Positions 49,661 through 58,954 of a DNA stretch of 64,000 nt are shown here, piece after piece. Numbering within the stretch: position 1 is the stretch's first letter; each line of letters starts with the position of its first letter. A program made the position numbers and the translations under genes. Below the pieces are notes generated by a model, which was not told where the DNA came from, made no database searches, and worked only from the letters and a program-made list of their open reading frames with translations. The DNA comes from Rhodococcus pseudokoreensis (GTDB lineage Bacteria > Actinomycetota > Actinomycetes > Mycobacteriales > Mycobacteriaceae). The DNA lies in the NCBI RefSeq assembly GCF_017068395.1, contig NZ_CP070619.1, forward strand, positions 1,116,001-1,180,000, in the 5' to 3' direction.

Positions 49661-51622
49661 TCAGAGCGCGAGCGCGACCCGCTCCCCCTCGATGACGGCG
49701 GAGTGCGCGCGGCGCGGAGCCAGGGCGTCGCCGACGCGATGCACCTCGATTCCGCTGTCGGCCAGATGTTTCCAGAGCCCGTCCTCCGGTTGCTGATGCG
49801 CGGACGACACCACCCAGTCGACGGTGAGCCGACGGGACGCACCGGTCGGGTGGTGCAGCAGCGTGACCGCGATCCGGCCTCCACCGTCGTCGTCGCACCC
49901 GGTCGGCACCACGTCCGTCACCTGGGTGATGCCCTTGCCGTGCGCCCGCCGGTTCCATCCCTCGACGTCCAGCGTGATCCCGAGATCCTGGCCGACGATC
50001 ATCCCCGGCGTGCAGATCGTGACGGCACACCCGGCGTCGGCAACGAACTCCGCGACGGACGTGCCCTGATGGAATCCCAGTTCGTCGACCACCAGCACCG
50101 ACCCGGACGGATGCGCGCGACCCTCCAGCACGTCCCGCACATCCACCACCCGGCCCGACGCACCCGCCCAGCGCGGACGGCGCGGACGCGCCCCGGTGGC
50201 GAGCACCACCACGTCGGGTCGTCCCTGCGCGAGCGCCTCGGCGGTCGCGTCGGTGCCGGTCCGCACGTCCACACCGCGCCGAACGCATTCCGCTTCCAGG
50301 TCGAGAACGAGGTCGAGGAACTCGCGGCGCCCAGGGACGACGGCGGCCGTCCGGACCTGACCACCGAGGACGGCGGCGCGTTCGAACAGCGTCACCTGGT
50401 GCCCCCGCTGCGCGGCGGTCGCGGCGGCCTTCAGCCCGGCAGGTCCGCCGCCGACCACCACGACCCGCCTGCCGCGGACGGCAGGTTCGGGCAGCAGGAC
50501 CGATTCCCTGCCCGCACGCGGGTTGACGACGCAGCCGAGCCACCGGCCGAGACCCATGCGTCCGATGCATTCCTGATTGCACGCCAGGCACGATCGGATG
50601 GTGTCCTCTTCGCCGGCCAGCGCCTTCGCCGCGAAGTCCGGGTCCGCGATCTGGCCGCGCACCACCCCGATCAGGTCGCAGTGCCCCTCGTCGAGAGCCC
50701 GGTCGGCCTGATGCGGATCCGAGAACCGTCCGACACCGACCACCGGAAGTCCGACCCGCTGCCGGATCGCATTGGGGACGAACAGCGCATACCCGCGAGG
50801 GACGGCCATCGACGCCTCGATCATGTGCAGCGTCTCGGTGGCCATGCCGATGGACGTGTTGAGGTAGTCGACCCGACCGTCCGCCTCCAGCAGGGCGGCC
50901 ACCTCCACCGCCTCGTCGAGGTGTACCCCGCCGTCGAACAGGTCCTCCCCCGCGAGCCTCACCCCGAGTGCGCGGTCCGGGCCGATCGCCGCGCGTACGA
51001 CCTCGACGACCTCGAGGAGGAACCGGGCCCGGTTGGCCAGCGACCCGCCGTAGCGGTCCGTGCGCCGATTCGTGGCGGGGGCGAGGAAACTGCGCACCAG
51101 CGACGAGTGCGAGCACTGGAGTTCGATGCCGTCGAATCCGCCTCGGACACAGTGCTCGGCGACGCGCGCGTACCCGTCGACGAGGGCCCGGATCTCCCGC
51201 TGATCGACCGCCTTGGGGACTTCGCGGAACAGTGGGTCGGCGACGGCGCTCGGCGCCCACAGCGGTCGCCGCGAATACATGCTCGACCCCTGGCCGCCGT
51301 TGTGGTTGACCTGGGCGAGGATCGGGACTCCGTGTGCGTGGACCGCGTCGGTGATCCGCCGGTATCCCGGGACCACCTCCGGCCGGTAACCGGCGATCAC
51401 CTTCTCGTACGGCCAGTCACCCGGGTGGGTGGCGTGCTCTTCGGAGATGATCAGGCCCGCACCGCCCTTCGCGCGCGCCGCGTAGTAGGCGGCGTGCTGG
51501 GCGGTGGGGAGACCGTCGACGGCGTACCCCGTGAGGTGCGCCGAGAAGACCACCCGATTGCGCAGGGTCAGCGGTCCCAGGCGCAATCGGGTGAACAGGT
51601 GGCGGTACGCGGAGGTGCTCAC
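49661..51622 (-). CDS. Mycofactocin-system FadH/OYE-family oxidoreductase 1
   Basis: A 653-residue protein of the 2,4-dienoyl-CoA reductase/old-yellow-enzyme class. The FMN TIM barrel is N-terminal (ILAQVNHNGGQGSS, FLAPATNRRTDRYGGSLANR), followed by a 4Fe-4S site CLACNQECIGRMGLGRWLGC near residues 345-364 and a C-terminal FAD/NAD domain (VVVVGGGPAGLKAA). Two such paralogs are recurrent in mycofactocin loci. Their substrates are not established. The start overlaps the SDR stop by four bases. Confidence 0.9.
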   Translation of the reverse strand: MSTSAYRHLFTRLRLGPLTLRNRVVFSAHLTGYAVDGLPTAQHAAYYAARAKGGAGLIISEEHATHPGDWPYEKVIAGYRPEVVPGYRRITDAVHAHGVPILAQVNHNGGQGSSMYSRRPLWAPSAVADPLFREVPKAVDQREIRALVDGYARVAEHCVRGGFDGIELQCSHSSLVRSFLAPATNRRTDRYGGSLANRARFLLEVVEVVRAAIGPDRALGVRLAGEDLFDGGVHLDEAVEVAALLEADGRVDYLNTSIGMATETLHMIEASMAVPRGYALFVPNAIRQRVGLPVVGVGRFSDPHQADRALDEGHCDLIGVVRGQIADPDFAAKALAGEEDTIRSCLACNQECIGRMGLGRWLGCVVNPRAGRESVLLPEPAVRGRRVVVVGGGPAGLKAAATAAQRGHQVTLFERAAVLGGQVRTAAVVPGRREFLDLVLDLEAECVRRGVDVRTGTDATAEALAQGRPDVVVLATGARPRRPRWAGASGRVVDVRDVLEGRAHPSGSVLVVDELGFHQGTSVAEFVADAGCAVTICTPGMIVGQDLGITLDVEGWNRRAHGKGITQVTDVVPTGCDDDGGGRIAVTLLHHPTGASRRLTVDWVVSSAHQQPEDGLWKHLADSGIEVHRVGDALAPRRAHSAVIEGERVALAL

Positions 51623-52431
51623 ACCTTGGTGTTGCCCATGTCGACGGCGACCTGGCTGCCCGTGACCCGCCGCGAACCGTCACCGGCCAGCCACACCACC
51701 GCGTCGGTGATGTCGTCGGTGTCGGCGAGCGGGTGTTCGGTGAGGATGGTGCCGAAGCTCGACAGGTAGTGCGGGTGCTTCTCGAGAATCACCAGGCTGC
51801 CCGGATCGGTGCCCATCGGGGTCTTCACCCCATACGGGTGAATGGAGTTGACGCGGATGTCGTACTCGCCCAATTCCTTGGCCGCGGTCTGGGTGAGTCC
51901 CACGAGCCCGAACTTGGAGGCGGCGTAATTGGCCTGCCCCGGGAGCGGTTTGATCCCGGCGACGGAACTGATCACGATGATCGACCCCCCGCGCCCACCC
52001 TCGATCAGCGCCGGGACCGCAGCCTTCAGCGTCTTCCACGCGCCGGTGAGGTTCACGTCGATCAGCGTCTCCCACTGCTCGTCGGGCATCTCCCAGAAGC
52101 GGTTCCAATTGCAGATCCCGGCGTTCGCGATCACGATGTCGAGGCGGCCGAACTGTTCGACTCCCCTGTCGACGACAGCCTTCAGTTGCGCGCTGTCCCG
52201 CACGTCCGCCTGCTCGGCGAGGATCTTGCCGCCCTCGGATTCGACGAGTCGCACCGTCTCGGCGAGGTCGTCCGCCGTCGCCGGCTCATAGGTGTTGTAC
52301 TCCGACACCGGTCCGCAGATGTCGACGGCGATGATCGCCGCACCTTCGCGCGCCAACCGCACCGCGTGCGTCCGCCCCTGCCCACGGGCAGCCCCGGTGA
52401 TGAACGCGACCTTGTCGTCGAACTGTCCCAT
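51619..52431 (-). CDS. Mycofactocin-coupled SDR-family oxidoreductase
   Basis: A 270-residue short-chain dehydrogenase, expected to hold NAD tightly and pass hydride to mycofactocin rather than to free NAD. It has the Rossmann motif TGAARGQGRTHAVRLA at residue 13, the extra segment after VDIC (GPVSEYNTYEPATADDLAET) typical of mycofactocin-linked members, and the catalytic SSVAG and YAASK. A frame reaches 52857 but only ATG 52431 gives a proper SDR N-terminus. Its alcohol substrate is unknown. It lies between the two OYE-type genes. Confidence 0.92.
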   Translation of the reverse strand: MGQFDDKVAFITGAARGQGRTHAVRLAREGAAIIAVDICGPVSEYNTYEPATADDLAETVRLVESEGGKILAEQADVRDSAQLKAVVDRGVEQFGRLDIVIANAGICNWNRFWEMPDEQWETLIDVNLTGAWKTLKAAVPALIEGGRGGSIIVISSVAGIKPLPGQANYAASKFGLVGLTQTAAKELGEYDIRVNSIHPYGVKTPMGTDPGSLVILEKHPHYLSSFGTILTEHPLADTDDITDAVVWLAGDGSRRVTGSQVAVDMGNTKV

Positions 52432-52439
52432 GAAATGTC

Positions 52440-54419
52440 CTATCTCTCGGTGACGAGGGTGAACGGATGGTGATCGAACTCGGACCGCCGATGGGCGGTC
52501 GCGGCCAGCGCCTCGGTGCGGCCCTCCCGGACCGCCTCGAGCAGTGTGCGGGGGGCCACGCAGTCGCCGGCCCGCACCGCGTCCGGGCGGGTCGCGCCGA
52601 GCGTGTCCTCGGGGAGACGATGCGAACAGTCGATCAGCACGGCGCACGGCACCACCGACTCTTCGGCGGTGTACCGGTTGCGTAACCGCATTCCGTCGCC
52701 GTCGATCGACACGATGCGGCTGTCGAGGTGACGCGTCACCCCGGCCCGTTGCAGGCGGGTGTTGGCGTCGGCGAGGTCGCCGGTCAGGCCGAGTCGTGAG
52801 CCGGCCACGGAATCCTGGGTCACGATGCTCACGTCGCGTCCCCGCGCCGCGAGCCATTCGGCGACCGCCACGCCGACGGGTCCGCCGACCGGGTCGAAGA
52901 CGACGTGAGGTCCTTCGACCGGTTCGTCACCGACCCGCAGATCCGCGGCGCCGAAACACCGGACACTTCCCTCGACGGGGAACGGCAGCGGCCTGGGCGT
53001 GCTGCCGGTCGCGAGGATCATCGTCACGCCGTCTCGTTCCGCGGCGTCGAGTTCGGCTTCGGAGACCGTGGTGCCGAGACGGAATTCGACTCCGAGGCCG
53101 CGGCATTCGTTCGCCAGCCAGTCGGTCAGCGCCCTGAGGTGCGGCGCCCCGACCGCGGCCCGCACCATCCCGCCGAGCCGTGTCGAAGCCTCCGCCACGG
53201 TGACCCGGTGACCTCGCAGCGCAAGCACTCGCGCCGCCTCGAGACCGGCCGGACCACCACCGACCACCAGTGCCGTGCCGGCGACCACGGCGGCGTCCTC
53301 GGTGGGGTCGAGCGTCTCTTCGGGATCGACGGTCTCGTGCCCGGCCGTCGGATTGCCGACGCACGTGACGACCGGGTTGCGGGGATCGAGCACCTGGCAC
53401 GTCTGGTTGCACAGGACGCACGGCCGCGGCACCGCACCGCGGCGGATCTTGACGACGAGATCGGGATCGGCGATCTGGGCACGCGTCATCTCGACGACGT
53501 CGGCGACACCGTCGTCCAGCGCCCGCCGGGCATCGGCCGGATCGACGACGCTGCCCTGCAGAACGACCGGGACCGCGCCGGCGACGGCCGTGCGGATGCC
53601 GCGGCAGAGTTCGGTGCCGAACGCCGGCGGCCGGTGGAAGTCGGGGCGGTACGCGTTCGGCGACAGCGGCCCGCCCCGGACCACCACGAGCAGATCGAGT
53701 GCGTCGGCCACATCCCGTGCGTGACCGGCGGCGATCGACGGCGTGATCCCCGCCCAGGACGTCTCCTCGTCGCAGCTCAGGCGCAGGGACAATATCCGGC
53801 CGGGGCCCAGCTCTTCGCGGACGGCGGCGAGGACCTCGCGGATGGGCCGGAGCGGGTCGGCACCGTACTCGTCTTCGCGCACATTGGTGAGGTTCGAAAG
53901 GAACTGTCGCAGCAGCGCTCTCGGTCCGGCGTCGATTTCGACACCGTCCACGTCCGCCGCGACGGCCGCAGCGGCCCCGGCCCGGAAGCCGTCGACGAGG
54001 CTGTCGATCTCCGCATGCTCCATCTGCATCGGCATCTCACGGGAGATCACGTCGGCGATCCCCGACGGTCCCCACAGCACCGCCTGTGAGTACGCGCTCG
54101 ACCCCTGCAGTCCGGTGTGTCCCAGCCCGGCCAGCACCAATGTGCCGTGCGGGCGGCAGGCATCGACCACGTCCCGCCAGCCGGCGACGCAGTCGGACGC
54201 CAGCGGAGCCCGCTCGTACGGCCAGTCGGAGGCATGGACCGACGCCACCTCGGTGACGACGATCCCCGCACCGCCCCGCGCCCGGCGCTCGTAGTACGCG
54301 ACGTGACGCGGTGACAGTGCTCTACCCGCACCGAGATTGGTGGGGTGCGGACCCAGAAGCACCCTGGACGGAGCGTGGCGTCCGGCCAGGGTGATCGGGT
54401 CTGTCAGTTGCGCAGACAT
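52440..54419 (-). CDS. Mycofactocin-system FadH/OYE-family oxidoreductase 2
   Basis: A 659-residue paralog of oxidoreductase 1 with the same layout: TIM barrel (VLAGLGHTGLQGSSAYSQA), 4Fe-4S cysteines in CVLCNQTCQVLDPRNPVVTC near residues 339-358 and a flavin/nucleotide domain (ALVVGGGPAGLEAARVLALR). The barrel segment reads DAGPRALLRQFLSNLTN and EYGAD where family members usually carry a His/Tyr and YGGS, so its substrate site differs from paralog 1. It starts 16 bases after mftD and is followed after eight bases by the SDR gene. Confidence 0.9.
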   Translation of the reverse strand: MSAQLTDPITLAGRHAPSRVLLGPHPTNLGAGRALSPRHVAYYERRARGGAGIVVTEVASVHASDWPYERAPLASDCVAGWRDVVDACRPHGTLVLAGLGHTGLQGSSAYSQAVLWGPSGIADVISREMPMQMEHAEIDSLVDGFRAGAAAAVAADVDGVEIDAGPRALLRQFLSNLTNVREDEYGADPLRPIREVLAAVREELGPGRILSLRLSCDEETSWAGITPSIAAGHARDVADALDLLVVVRGGPLSPNAYRPDFHRPPAFGTELCRGIRTAVAGAVPVVLQGSVVDPADARRALDDGVADVVEMTRAQIADPDLVVKIRRGAVPRPCVLCNQTCQVLDPRNPVVTCVGNPTAGHETVDPEETLDPTEDAAVVAGTALVVGGGPAGLEAARVLALRGHRVTVAEASTRLGGMVRAAVGAPHLRALTDWLANECRGLGVEFRLGTTVSEAELDAAERDGVTMILATGSTPRPLPFPVEGSVRCFGAADLRVGDEPVEGPHVVFDPVGGPVGVAVAEWLAARGRDVSIVTQDSVAGSRLGLTGDLADANTRLQRAGVTRHLDSRIVSIDGDGMRLRNRYTAEESVVPCAVLIDCSHRLPEDTLGATRPDAVRAGDCVAPRTLLEAVREGRTEALAATAHRRSEFDHHPFTLVTER

Positions 54420-54435
54420 CTACGCCGTTCGTGGT

Positions 54436-55617
54436 TCAGGATTCGGCGCCGAGTACGCGGGCGAATCCGGGCGGCATCACGACGTCGGACGGGGTGAGGT
54501 CGTGGATGTTCGAGTGGCCCAACCCGAGCAGTGCCGAATCGATACCGCCGCGCAGGACGTCGAGGACGTTCTCGACGCCGGCCTGACCGTTCGCCGAGAG
54601 ACCCCACAGGTACGCGCGGCCGATCATCACCGCACGCGCACCGAGCGCGACGGCCTTCACGACGTCACTGCCGCGGCGGATGCCGCCGTCGAGGAGCACC
54701 TCGACCTGATCGCCCACGGCCTCCGCGATGGCGGGCAGCGCGCGGATCGGCGCCGGGGTGCCGTCGAGGTTGTTGCCACCGTGATTCGACACGGAGATCG
54801 CGGTGACGCCGGCGTCGACGGCCCGCTTGGCGTCGTCGACCCGCATGACACCCTTGAGCATGAACGGCCCGCCCCACTGCTCACGCAGCCACGCGATGTC
54901 GTCCCACGTCGGCAGCGGCGTCTGCATCCACTCGCCGTAGGCGCCGAAGAACGTCGGCGGTTCCTGACCGGGCTGCGCCAGGTTCGGGGTGGTCAGATCC
55001 GGGATCTTGCGGGTCTTCGCGAACTCGTACAACCACTTCGGCCGGGTGATTCCCTCCGGCGCGAACTGCAGCATCGCCTTCAGGTCCATCTTCTCGGGGA
55101 TGGCCGGGCTACCCCAGTCACGCCCGTACGAGAACGACCAGTCGGTAGTGATGATCAGTCCGGTCGCCCCCGCGGCGCGGGCGCGTTCCATCCGCTGGAT
55201 CAGCACCTCCCGGCTGCCGACCCAGTACATCTGGAAGAACGTCTGAGGATTGGCCGCCGTGACCTCCTCGACCGATTTGCTCGCGAACGAGCTCAGGCCG
55301 ATCGCCGTGCCCCGTGCCGCCGCCGCACGCGCGACAGCGACCTCGCCGTCGGGATGCACCGCCTGCACACCAGTCGGGGAGATGATGACGGGCAGCGAAA
55401 TCGACTGTCCCATCACGGTCGTGGACAGCTCACGCTTGTCGGACAACCCCACCACGTGCGGGGCGAACCCCAGTTCGCCGAACGCCGCGATGTTGTCGTC
55501 GACCGTCACGCCCCGCTCGGAACCGGCGATCAGCGCCGCGTACACCGACTTCGGCAGACGCTTCTTCGCGCGTCGCTGAGCCTCGGCCACCGTCTCGAAG
55601 AACGGATTCTTACCCAT
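54436..55617 (-). CDS. mftD: Mycofactocin maturation flavoprotein MftD (LldD-like)
   Basis: A 393-residue FMN enzyme of the alpha-hydroxyacid oxidase family that oxidatively deaminates the valine-tyrosine-derived intermediate to pre-mycofactocin. The barrel motifs are clear (LPVIISPTGVQAVHPDGE, LDGGIRRGSDVVKAVALGAR). Where lactate oxidases have HGGRQLDG this protein has SNHGGNNLDGTPA, as in mycobacterial Rv0694, so it should not be named lactate dehydrogenase. It lies between mftC and OYE-type oxidoreductase 2. Confidence 0.94.
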   Translation of the reverse strand: MGKNPFFETVAEAQRRAKKRLPKSVYAALIAGSERGVTVDDNIAAFGELGFAPHVVGLSDKRELSTTVMGQSISLPVIISPTGVQAVHPDGEVAVARAAAARGTAIGLSSFASKSVEEVTAANPQTFFQMYWVGSREVLIQRMERARAAGATGLIITTDWSFSYGRDWGSPAIPEKMDLKAMLQFAPEGITRPKWLYEFAKTRKIPDLTTPNLAQPGQEPPTFFGAYGEWMQTPLPTWDDIAWLREQWGGPFMLKGVMRVDDAKRAVDAGVTAISVSNHGGNNLDGTPAPIRALPAIAEAVGDQVEVLLDGGIRRGSDVVKAVALGARAVMIGRAYLWGLSANGQAGVENVLDVLRGGIDSALLGLGHSNIHDLTPSDVVMPPGFARVLGAES

Positions 55618-55647
55618 GGAAATACCTCTCGTACCCGGCAGACGTCG

Positions 55648-56892
55648 TTACGTCTGGTCCATGCCCGCAAGCGGGTTCTCGTCACAAATCTTTGCCGGCG
55701 GACGCACCATCAGCGTCAACGGAACCGGCGCCCGCGGAGTCCGGCGCTGGCCGGTGCGGGAGTGGTCGACACTGGATTTCGGGATCTCCCCCGCAGCAGC
55801 CAACGCCAGTTCGCCGTTGCCGATCACACATTCGGGGTCCGGGCCGTCCATCGGCAGGCCGGTGAAGAACTTCGCGGCCATGCACCCGCCGCGGCAGGAG
55901 TCGTAATGGTTGCACTTGCTGCACGCACCGCCGGTCTGCGGGGACCGCAGCTCCTGGAAGAGCTCCGACGTCTGCCATACCTGCTGGAAACCGCCGTCCG
56001 CGACGATGTTTCCGGCGAGGAACTGGTCGTGGATCGCGAACGGGCAAGCGTAGACGTCGCCGATCGGGTCGATCAGGCACACCACCCGGCCGGCGCCGCA
56101 CAGGTTCAGGCCGGGCAACGCGTCGCCGTAGGCGGACAGGTGGAAGAAGGAGTCGCCGGTGAGCACACCCTCGCCGTTGGCCACCAGCCAGTTGTACAGC
56201 TCGCGCTGCTGCGCCTGCGTCGGATGCAGTTCGTCCCACACGTCCGCGCCGCGCCCCGACGGTCGCAGCCGGGTGATGCGCAGGGTGGCGCCGTACTTGT
56301 CGGCCAGCGCCTTGAAGTCGTCGAGCTGGGACACGTTGTGCCGGGTGACCACCACGGAGATCTTGGCGTCCTTGAAACCGGCCTCGGACAGATTCTCGAG
56401 TGCCCGCACCGCCATCGCGAACGAACCCGGACCACGGACGGCGTCGTTGACCTCGGCCGTCGCACCGTCGAGGGAGATCTGCACATCGACGTAGTCGCTG
56501 GCCGCGAGCCGGGCGGCGACCTTCTTGTCGATCTTCACCCCGTTCGTGGAGAACTTCACCCCGACCTGGTGAGCGGTCGCGTAGTCGACCAGCTCCCAGA
56601 AGTCCGAGCGGACCGTCGGCTCGCCGCCACCGATGTTCACGTAGAACACCTGCATACGCTGCAGTTCGTCGATGATCGACTTGCACTGCTCGGTGCTCAA
56701 CTCCCGCGGGTCACGCCGGCCCGAAGAGGACAGACAGTGCACACACGACAGGTTGCACGCGTAGGTCAACTCCCAGGTCAGGCAGATCGGGGCGTCGAGA
56801 CCGAGTTCGAACTGGTCGACGAGGCGGCCGACCGGGGCGAGCGAAGCGACGGGGGTTGTCACCGCGGAAGGCCTTTCGAGCATGGAGGTCAT
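55648..56892 (-). CDS. mftC: Mycofactocin radical SAM maturase MftC
   Basis: A 414-residue radical SAM/SPASM enzyme that decarboxylates the C-terminal tyrosine of MftA and joins it to the neighbouring valine. The CxxxCxxC cluster motif is in ACNLSCVHC near residue 46. C-terminal SPASM cysteines appear in LCGAGRVVCLIDPIGDVYAC, GGACSKCNHYDSCRGGCMAA and later DPEC. It acts with the RRE protein MftB, encoded 36 bases upstream. Confidence 0.95.
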   Translation of the reverse strand: MTSMLERPSAVTTPVASLAPVGRLVDQFELGLDAPICLTWELTYACNLSCVHCLSSSGRRDPRELSTEQCKSIIDELQRMQVFYVNIGGGEPTVRSDFWELVDYATAHQVGVKFSTNGVKIDKKVAARLAASDYVDVQISLDGATAEVNDAVRGPGSFAMAVRALENLSEAGFKDAKISVVVTRHNVSQLDDFKALADKYGATLRITRLRPSGRGADVWDELHPTQAQQRELYNWLVANGEGVLTGDSFFHLSAYGDALPGLNLCGAGRVVCLIDPIGDVYACPFAIHDQFLAGNIVADGGFQQVWQTSELFQELRSPQTGGACSKCNHYDSCRGGCMAAKFFTGLPMDGPDPECVIGNGELALAAAGEIPKSSVDHSRTGQRRTPRAPVPLTLMVRPPAKICDENPLAGMDQT

Positions 56893-56928
56893 GGGCTGTG
56901 TCCTCTGGTACGGGGTGAAGAGAGCTGG

Positions 56929-57231
56929 TCAGGCGGGGACGATCATGTGCGACTCGGCCAACGTGCCGAGCGCTCGCGCGTACTGCGCGGCCGCGTCGTC
57001 CCCGATACCCTGCGCCCGCAGTGCGGACCGGGCGTCGGCGTGTGAGGGAAGCGATTCGACCACCGCGACGATCGTGCGGTTCTTCAGGAACGACAGTTTG
57101 CGCGTCCCGAAGTGGTAGAGCAGCGCCCCGAAAGGTTCGGGACGCAGCGCCACCTGCGGATGAAGCTTCCAGCCCACATCGAGATCGATACCGGCGTTGC
57201 CGGTCACTGAAGCAGATGCTGGAGCGGACAT
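56929..57231 (-). CDS. mftB: Mycofactocin precursor-binding protein MftB
   Basis: A 100-residue RRE-type chaperone that presents the MftA peptide to MftC. Family pattern: LDVGWKLHPQVALRPEPFGA, LLYHFGTRKLSFLKNRT and a helical C-terminus (YARALGTLAESHMIVPA). The ATG at 57231 begins two bases after the mftA stop, which supports it over the in-frame ATG at 57249 that would overlap mftA. Confidence 0.93.
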   Translation of the reverse strand: MSAPASASVTGNAGIDLDVGWKLHPQVALRPEPFGALLYHFGTRKLSFLKNRTIVAVVESLPSHADARSALRAQGIGDDAAAQYARALGTLAESHMIVPA

Positions 57232-57233
57232 GA

Positions 57234-57329
57234 TCAGTACACGCCGCACATGCCGTCGATCGAGACCTCTTCCACCAGGGATTCCTCGACCAAGTCGTTT
57301 TCCAGCACGTTGTTGTCGCGATCCGACAT
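57234..57329 (-). CDS. mftA: Mycofactocin precursor peptide MftA
   Basis: A 31-residue ribosomally made precursor with the diagnostic C-terminus IDGMCGVY; the last two residues, Val-Tyr, become the redox cofactor. The acidic leader (ENDLVEESLVEEVS) is the part MftB recognises. A strong ribosome site, AGGAGGAAATC, precedes ATG 57329. It is easily missed by gene finders because of its length. Confidence 0.96.
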   Translation of the reverse strand: MSDRDNNVLENDLVEESLVEEVSIDGMCGVY

Positions 57330-57462
57330 GATTTCCTCCTACTGTTCGGTGATACGGCGCGAGCCGGAGGGATGTTCCCCGTCATAGGTGACCATTCCTG
57401 TGACTCGCCTCACCACTGTAATGGCATCGAGTGCAGAATGACAGCTCGGGAGGGTACGAAAG
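57330..57462. promoter_or_regulatory. Divergent mftA/mftR control region
   Basis: The 133-base gap holds both outward promoters. An inverted pair GGTGA (57387-57391) / TCACC (57410-57414) is a candidate MftR operator. No promoter hexamers were fixed with confidence. Confidence 0.4.
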
Positions 57463-58086
57463 TTGAGAAGTCGGCGAAAACCATCCAGTCGGATAGGGCG
57501 ACGCCCGTCCACGACGCAGGATCGGATCAGCACCGTCGGGATCGAGTTGTTCACGGAACAGGGGTTCGACGCCACCAGCGTCGACGAAGTCGCCGAGGCG
57601 TCCGGCATCGCCCGCCGCACCCTGTTCCGCTACTTCCCGTCCAAGAACGCGATCCCGTGGGGCGACTTCGACGCCCACCTCGCCGAAATGCGCGCTCAAC
57701 TCGCCGCGCAACCCGGCGACATCCCGATCGTCGACGGGCTCACCGCAGCACTCTTGGAGTTCAACGCTTTTCCCGAGAGCGAGGAAGTCAACCACCGCAA
57801 ACGCATGGGGCTGATCCTGCGAGTGCCCGCCCTGCAGGCGTATTCGGTGGTGATGTACGAAGGGTGGCGCAACGTCATCGCCGAGTACGTCGCGAGCCGG
57901 CTCGGAACCTCACCGACCGACCACGTTCCGCGGACCGTCGGCTATCTCCTACTCGGCGTTGCCATGTCGGCGTACGAGCAGTGGCTCGACGACGATTCGC
58001 TCGAACTGAACGAACTACTCGCCAGCGGCATGCAATCGCTCTACGATGGGCTGAGTTCCCTCGGCGAGCCCCACACCCGAACCTGA
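57463..58086 (+). CDS. mftR: TetR-family mycofactocin regulator MftR
   Basis: A 207-residue repressor transcribed away from mftA, the usual arrangement; in mycobacteria MftR responds to acyl-CoA ligands. The helix-turn-helix covers about residues 20-65 (QDRISTVGIELFTEQGFDAT, SVDEVAEASGIARRTLFRYF, FPSKNAI). The start is TTG 57463 with GGGAGGG about eight bases before it. It probably controls the mftA-G operon and shares a transcript with mftM. Confidence 0.92.
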   Translation: MRSRRKPSSRIGRRPSTTQDRISTVGIELFTEQGFDATSVDEVAEASGIARRTLFRYFPSKNAIPWGDFDAHLAEMRAQLAAQPGDIPIVDGLTAALLEFNAFPESEEVNHRKRMGLILRVPALQAYSVVMYEGWRNVIAEYVASRLGTSPTDHVPRTVGYLLLGVAMSAYEQWLDDDSLELNELLASGMQSLYDGLSSLGEPHTRT

Positions 58087-58124
58087 CCCACTCCCGCCAT
58101 CACCTCTCGGCAAGGTTGCTTCGA

Positions 58125-58949
58125 ATGACTTCCACTCTCGACACGCCCGCGTTCGACTCTCTCGCCCCGTGCGAACCCGGGCTGTGGTCACACGGCCACG
58201 TCACGGTCGAGCGGGTCGCGGACGGGCCGCTCACCCTCACCCGCAACGGCGACCTGTTACGGGTCACACATGCCCTGACACCCGAGGATCTGAGCGAGAG
58301 ACTCGTCGCCTCGGTCACCGCGTCCATCGAGGACGCCGACTTCGGTCAGGGTGAATTCGAATCGACCATGGTCGGACTGGTGCGCTCCACCGTCGACGGT
58401 GCGCTCGAGGCGTGGACCGTCTACTACCGCAACTCCCTCGGCGAACTGCTCGACGGCACCGCCGACTTCGCACCGATCCACGAGAAGGCGGAACAACTGG
58501 TCCGCGGCTCCGTCCTCGATCTCGGGTCGTGCTTCGGCTTCCTCCCGTTGCGACTCGCCCGCGCCGGGCGGTCCGTCACGGCAACCGACATCCTCCCCGG
58601 CACCATGACCCTCCTCGATGCCGTGGCACCGGAACTCGGACTCGATCTGCGCACCGTCGTGTGCGACGCCGCGCATGTGCCGGTCCCCGACGACAGCGCA
58701 GACACCGTCACCGCCATCCACCTCCTCGAGCACGTCGACGAAAACATCGGCGCCGCAGTGATATCCGAGGCCCTCCGTGTCGCGCGCGAACGGGTTGTCG
58801 TCGCCGTCCCCTACGAGAACGAGGCAACGGCCTGCCACGGCCACATCCGCACCTTCGACACCCCGTCGCTCACCGAACTCGGCGAATCGACGGGACGCCC
58901 GTTCGAGGTGTTCGAGCACCACGGCGGCTGGCTCGTCATCGACTGCTGA
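58125..58949 (+). CDS. mftM: SAM-dependent methyltransferase MftM
   Basis: A 274-residue class I methyltransferase. The SAM site is VLDLGSCFGFLPLRLARAG near residue 133, with ATDIL and an acidic strand later (DDSADTVTAIHLLEHVDENI). Its place 38 bases behind mftR matches the mycofactocin oligosaccharide methyltransferase of mycobacteria, which methylates the sugar chain. The start is ATG 58125 with AAGG upstream. It converges with the DUF222 gene, leaving only five bases between the stops. Confidence 0.87.
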   Translation: MTSTLDTPAFDSLAPCEPGLWSHGHVTVERVADGPLTLTRNGDLLRVTHALTPEDLSERLVASVTASIEDADFGQGEFESTMVGLVRSTVDGALEAWTVYYRNSLGELLDGTADFAPIHEKAEQLVRGSVLDLGSCFGFLPLRLARAGRSVTATDILPGTMTLLDAVAPELGLDLRTVVCDAAHVPVPDDSADTVTAIHLLEHVDENIGAAVISEALRVARERVVVAVPYENEATACHGHIRTFDTPSLTELGESTGRPFEVFEHHGGWLVIDC

Positions 58950-58954
58950 CCTCC

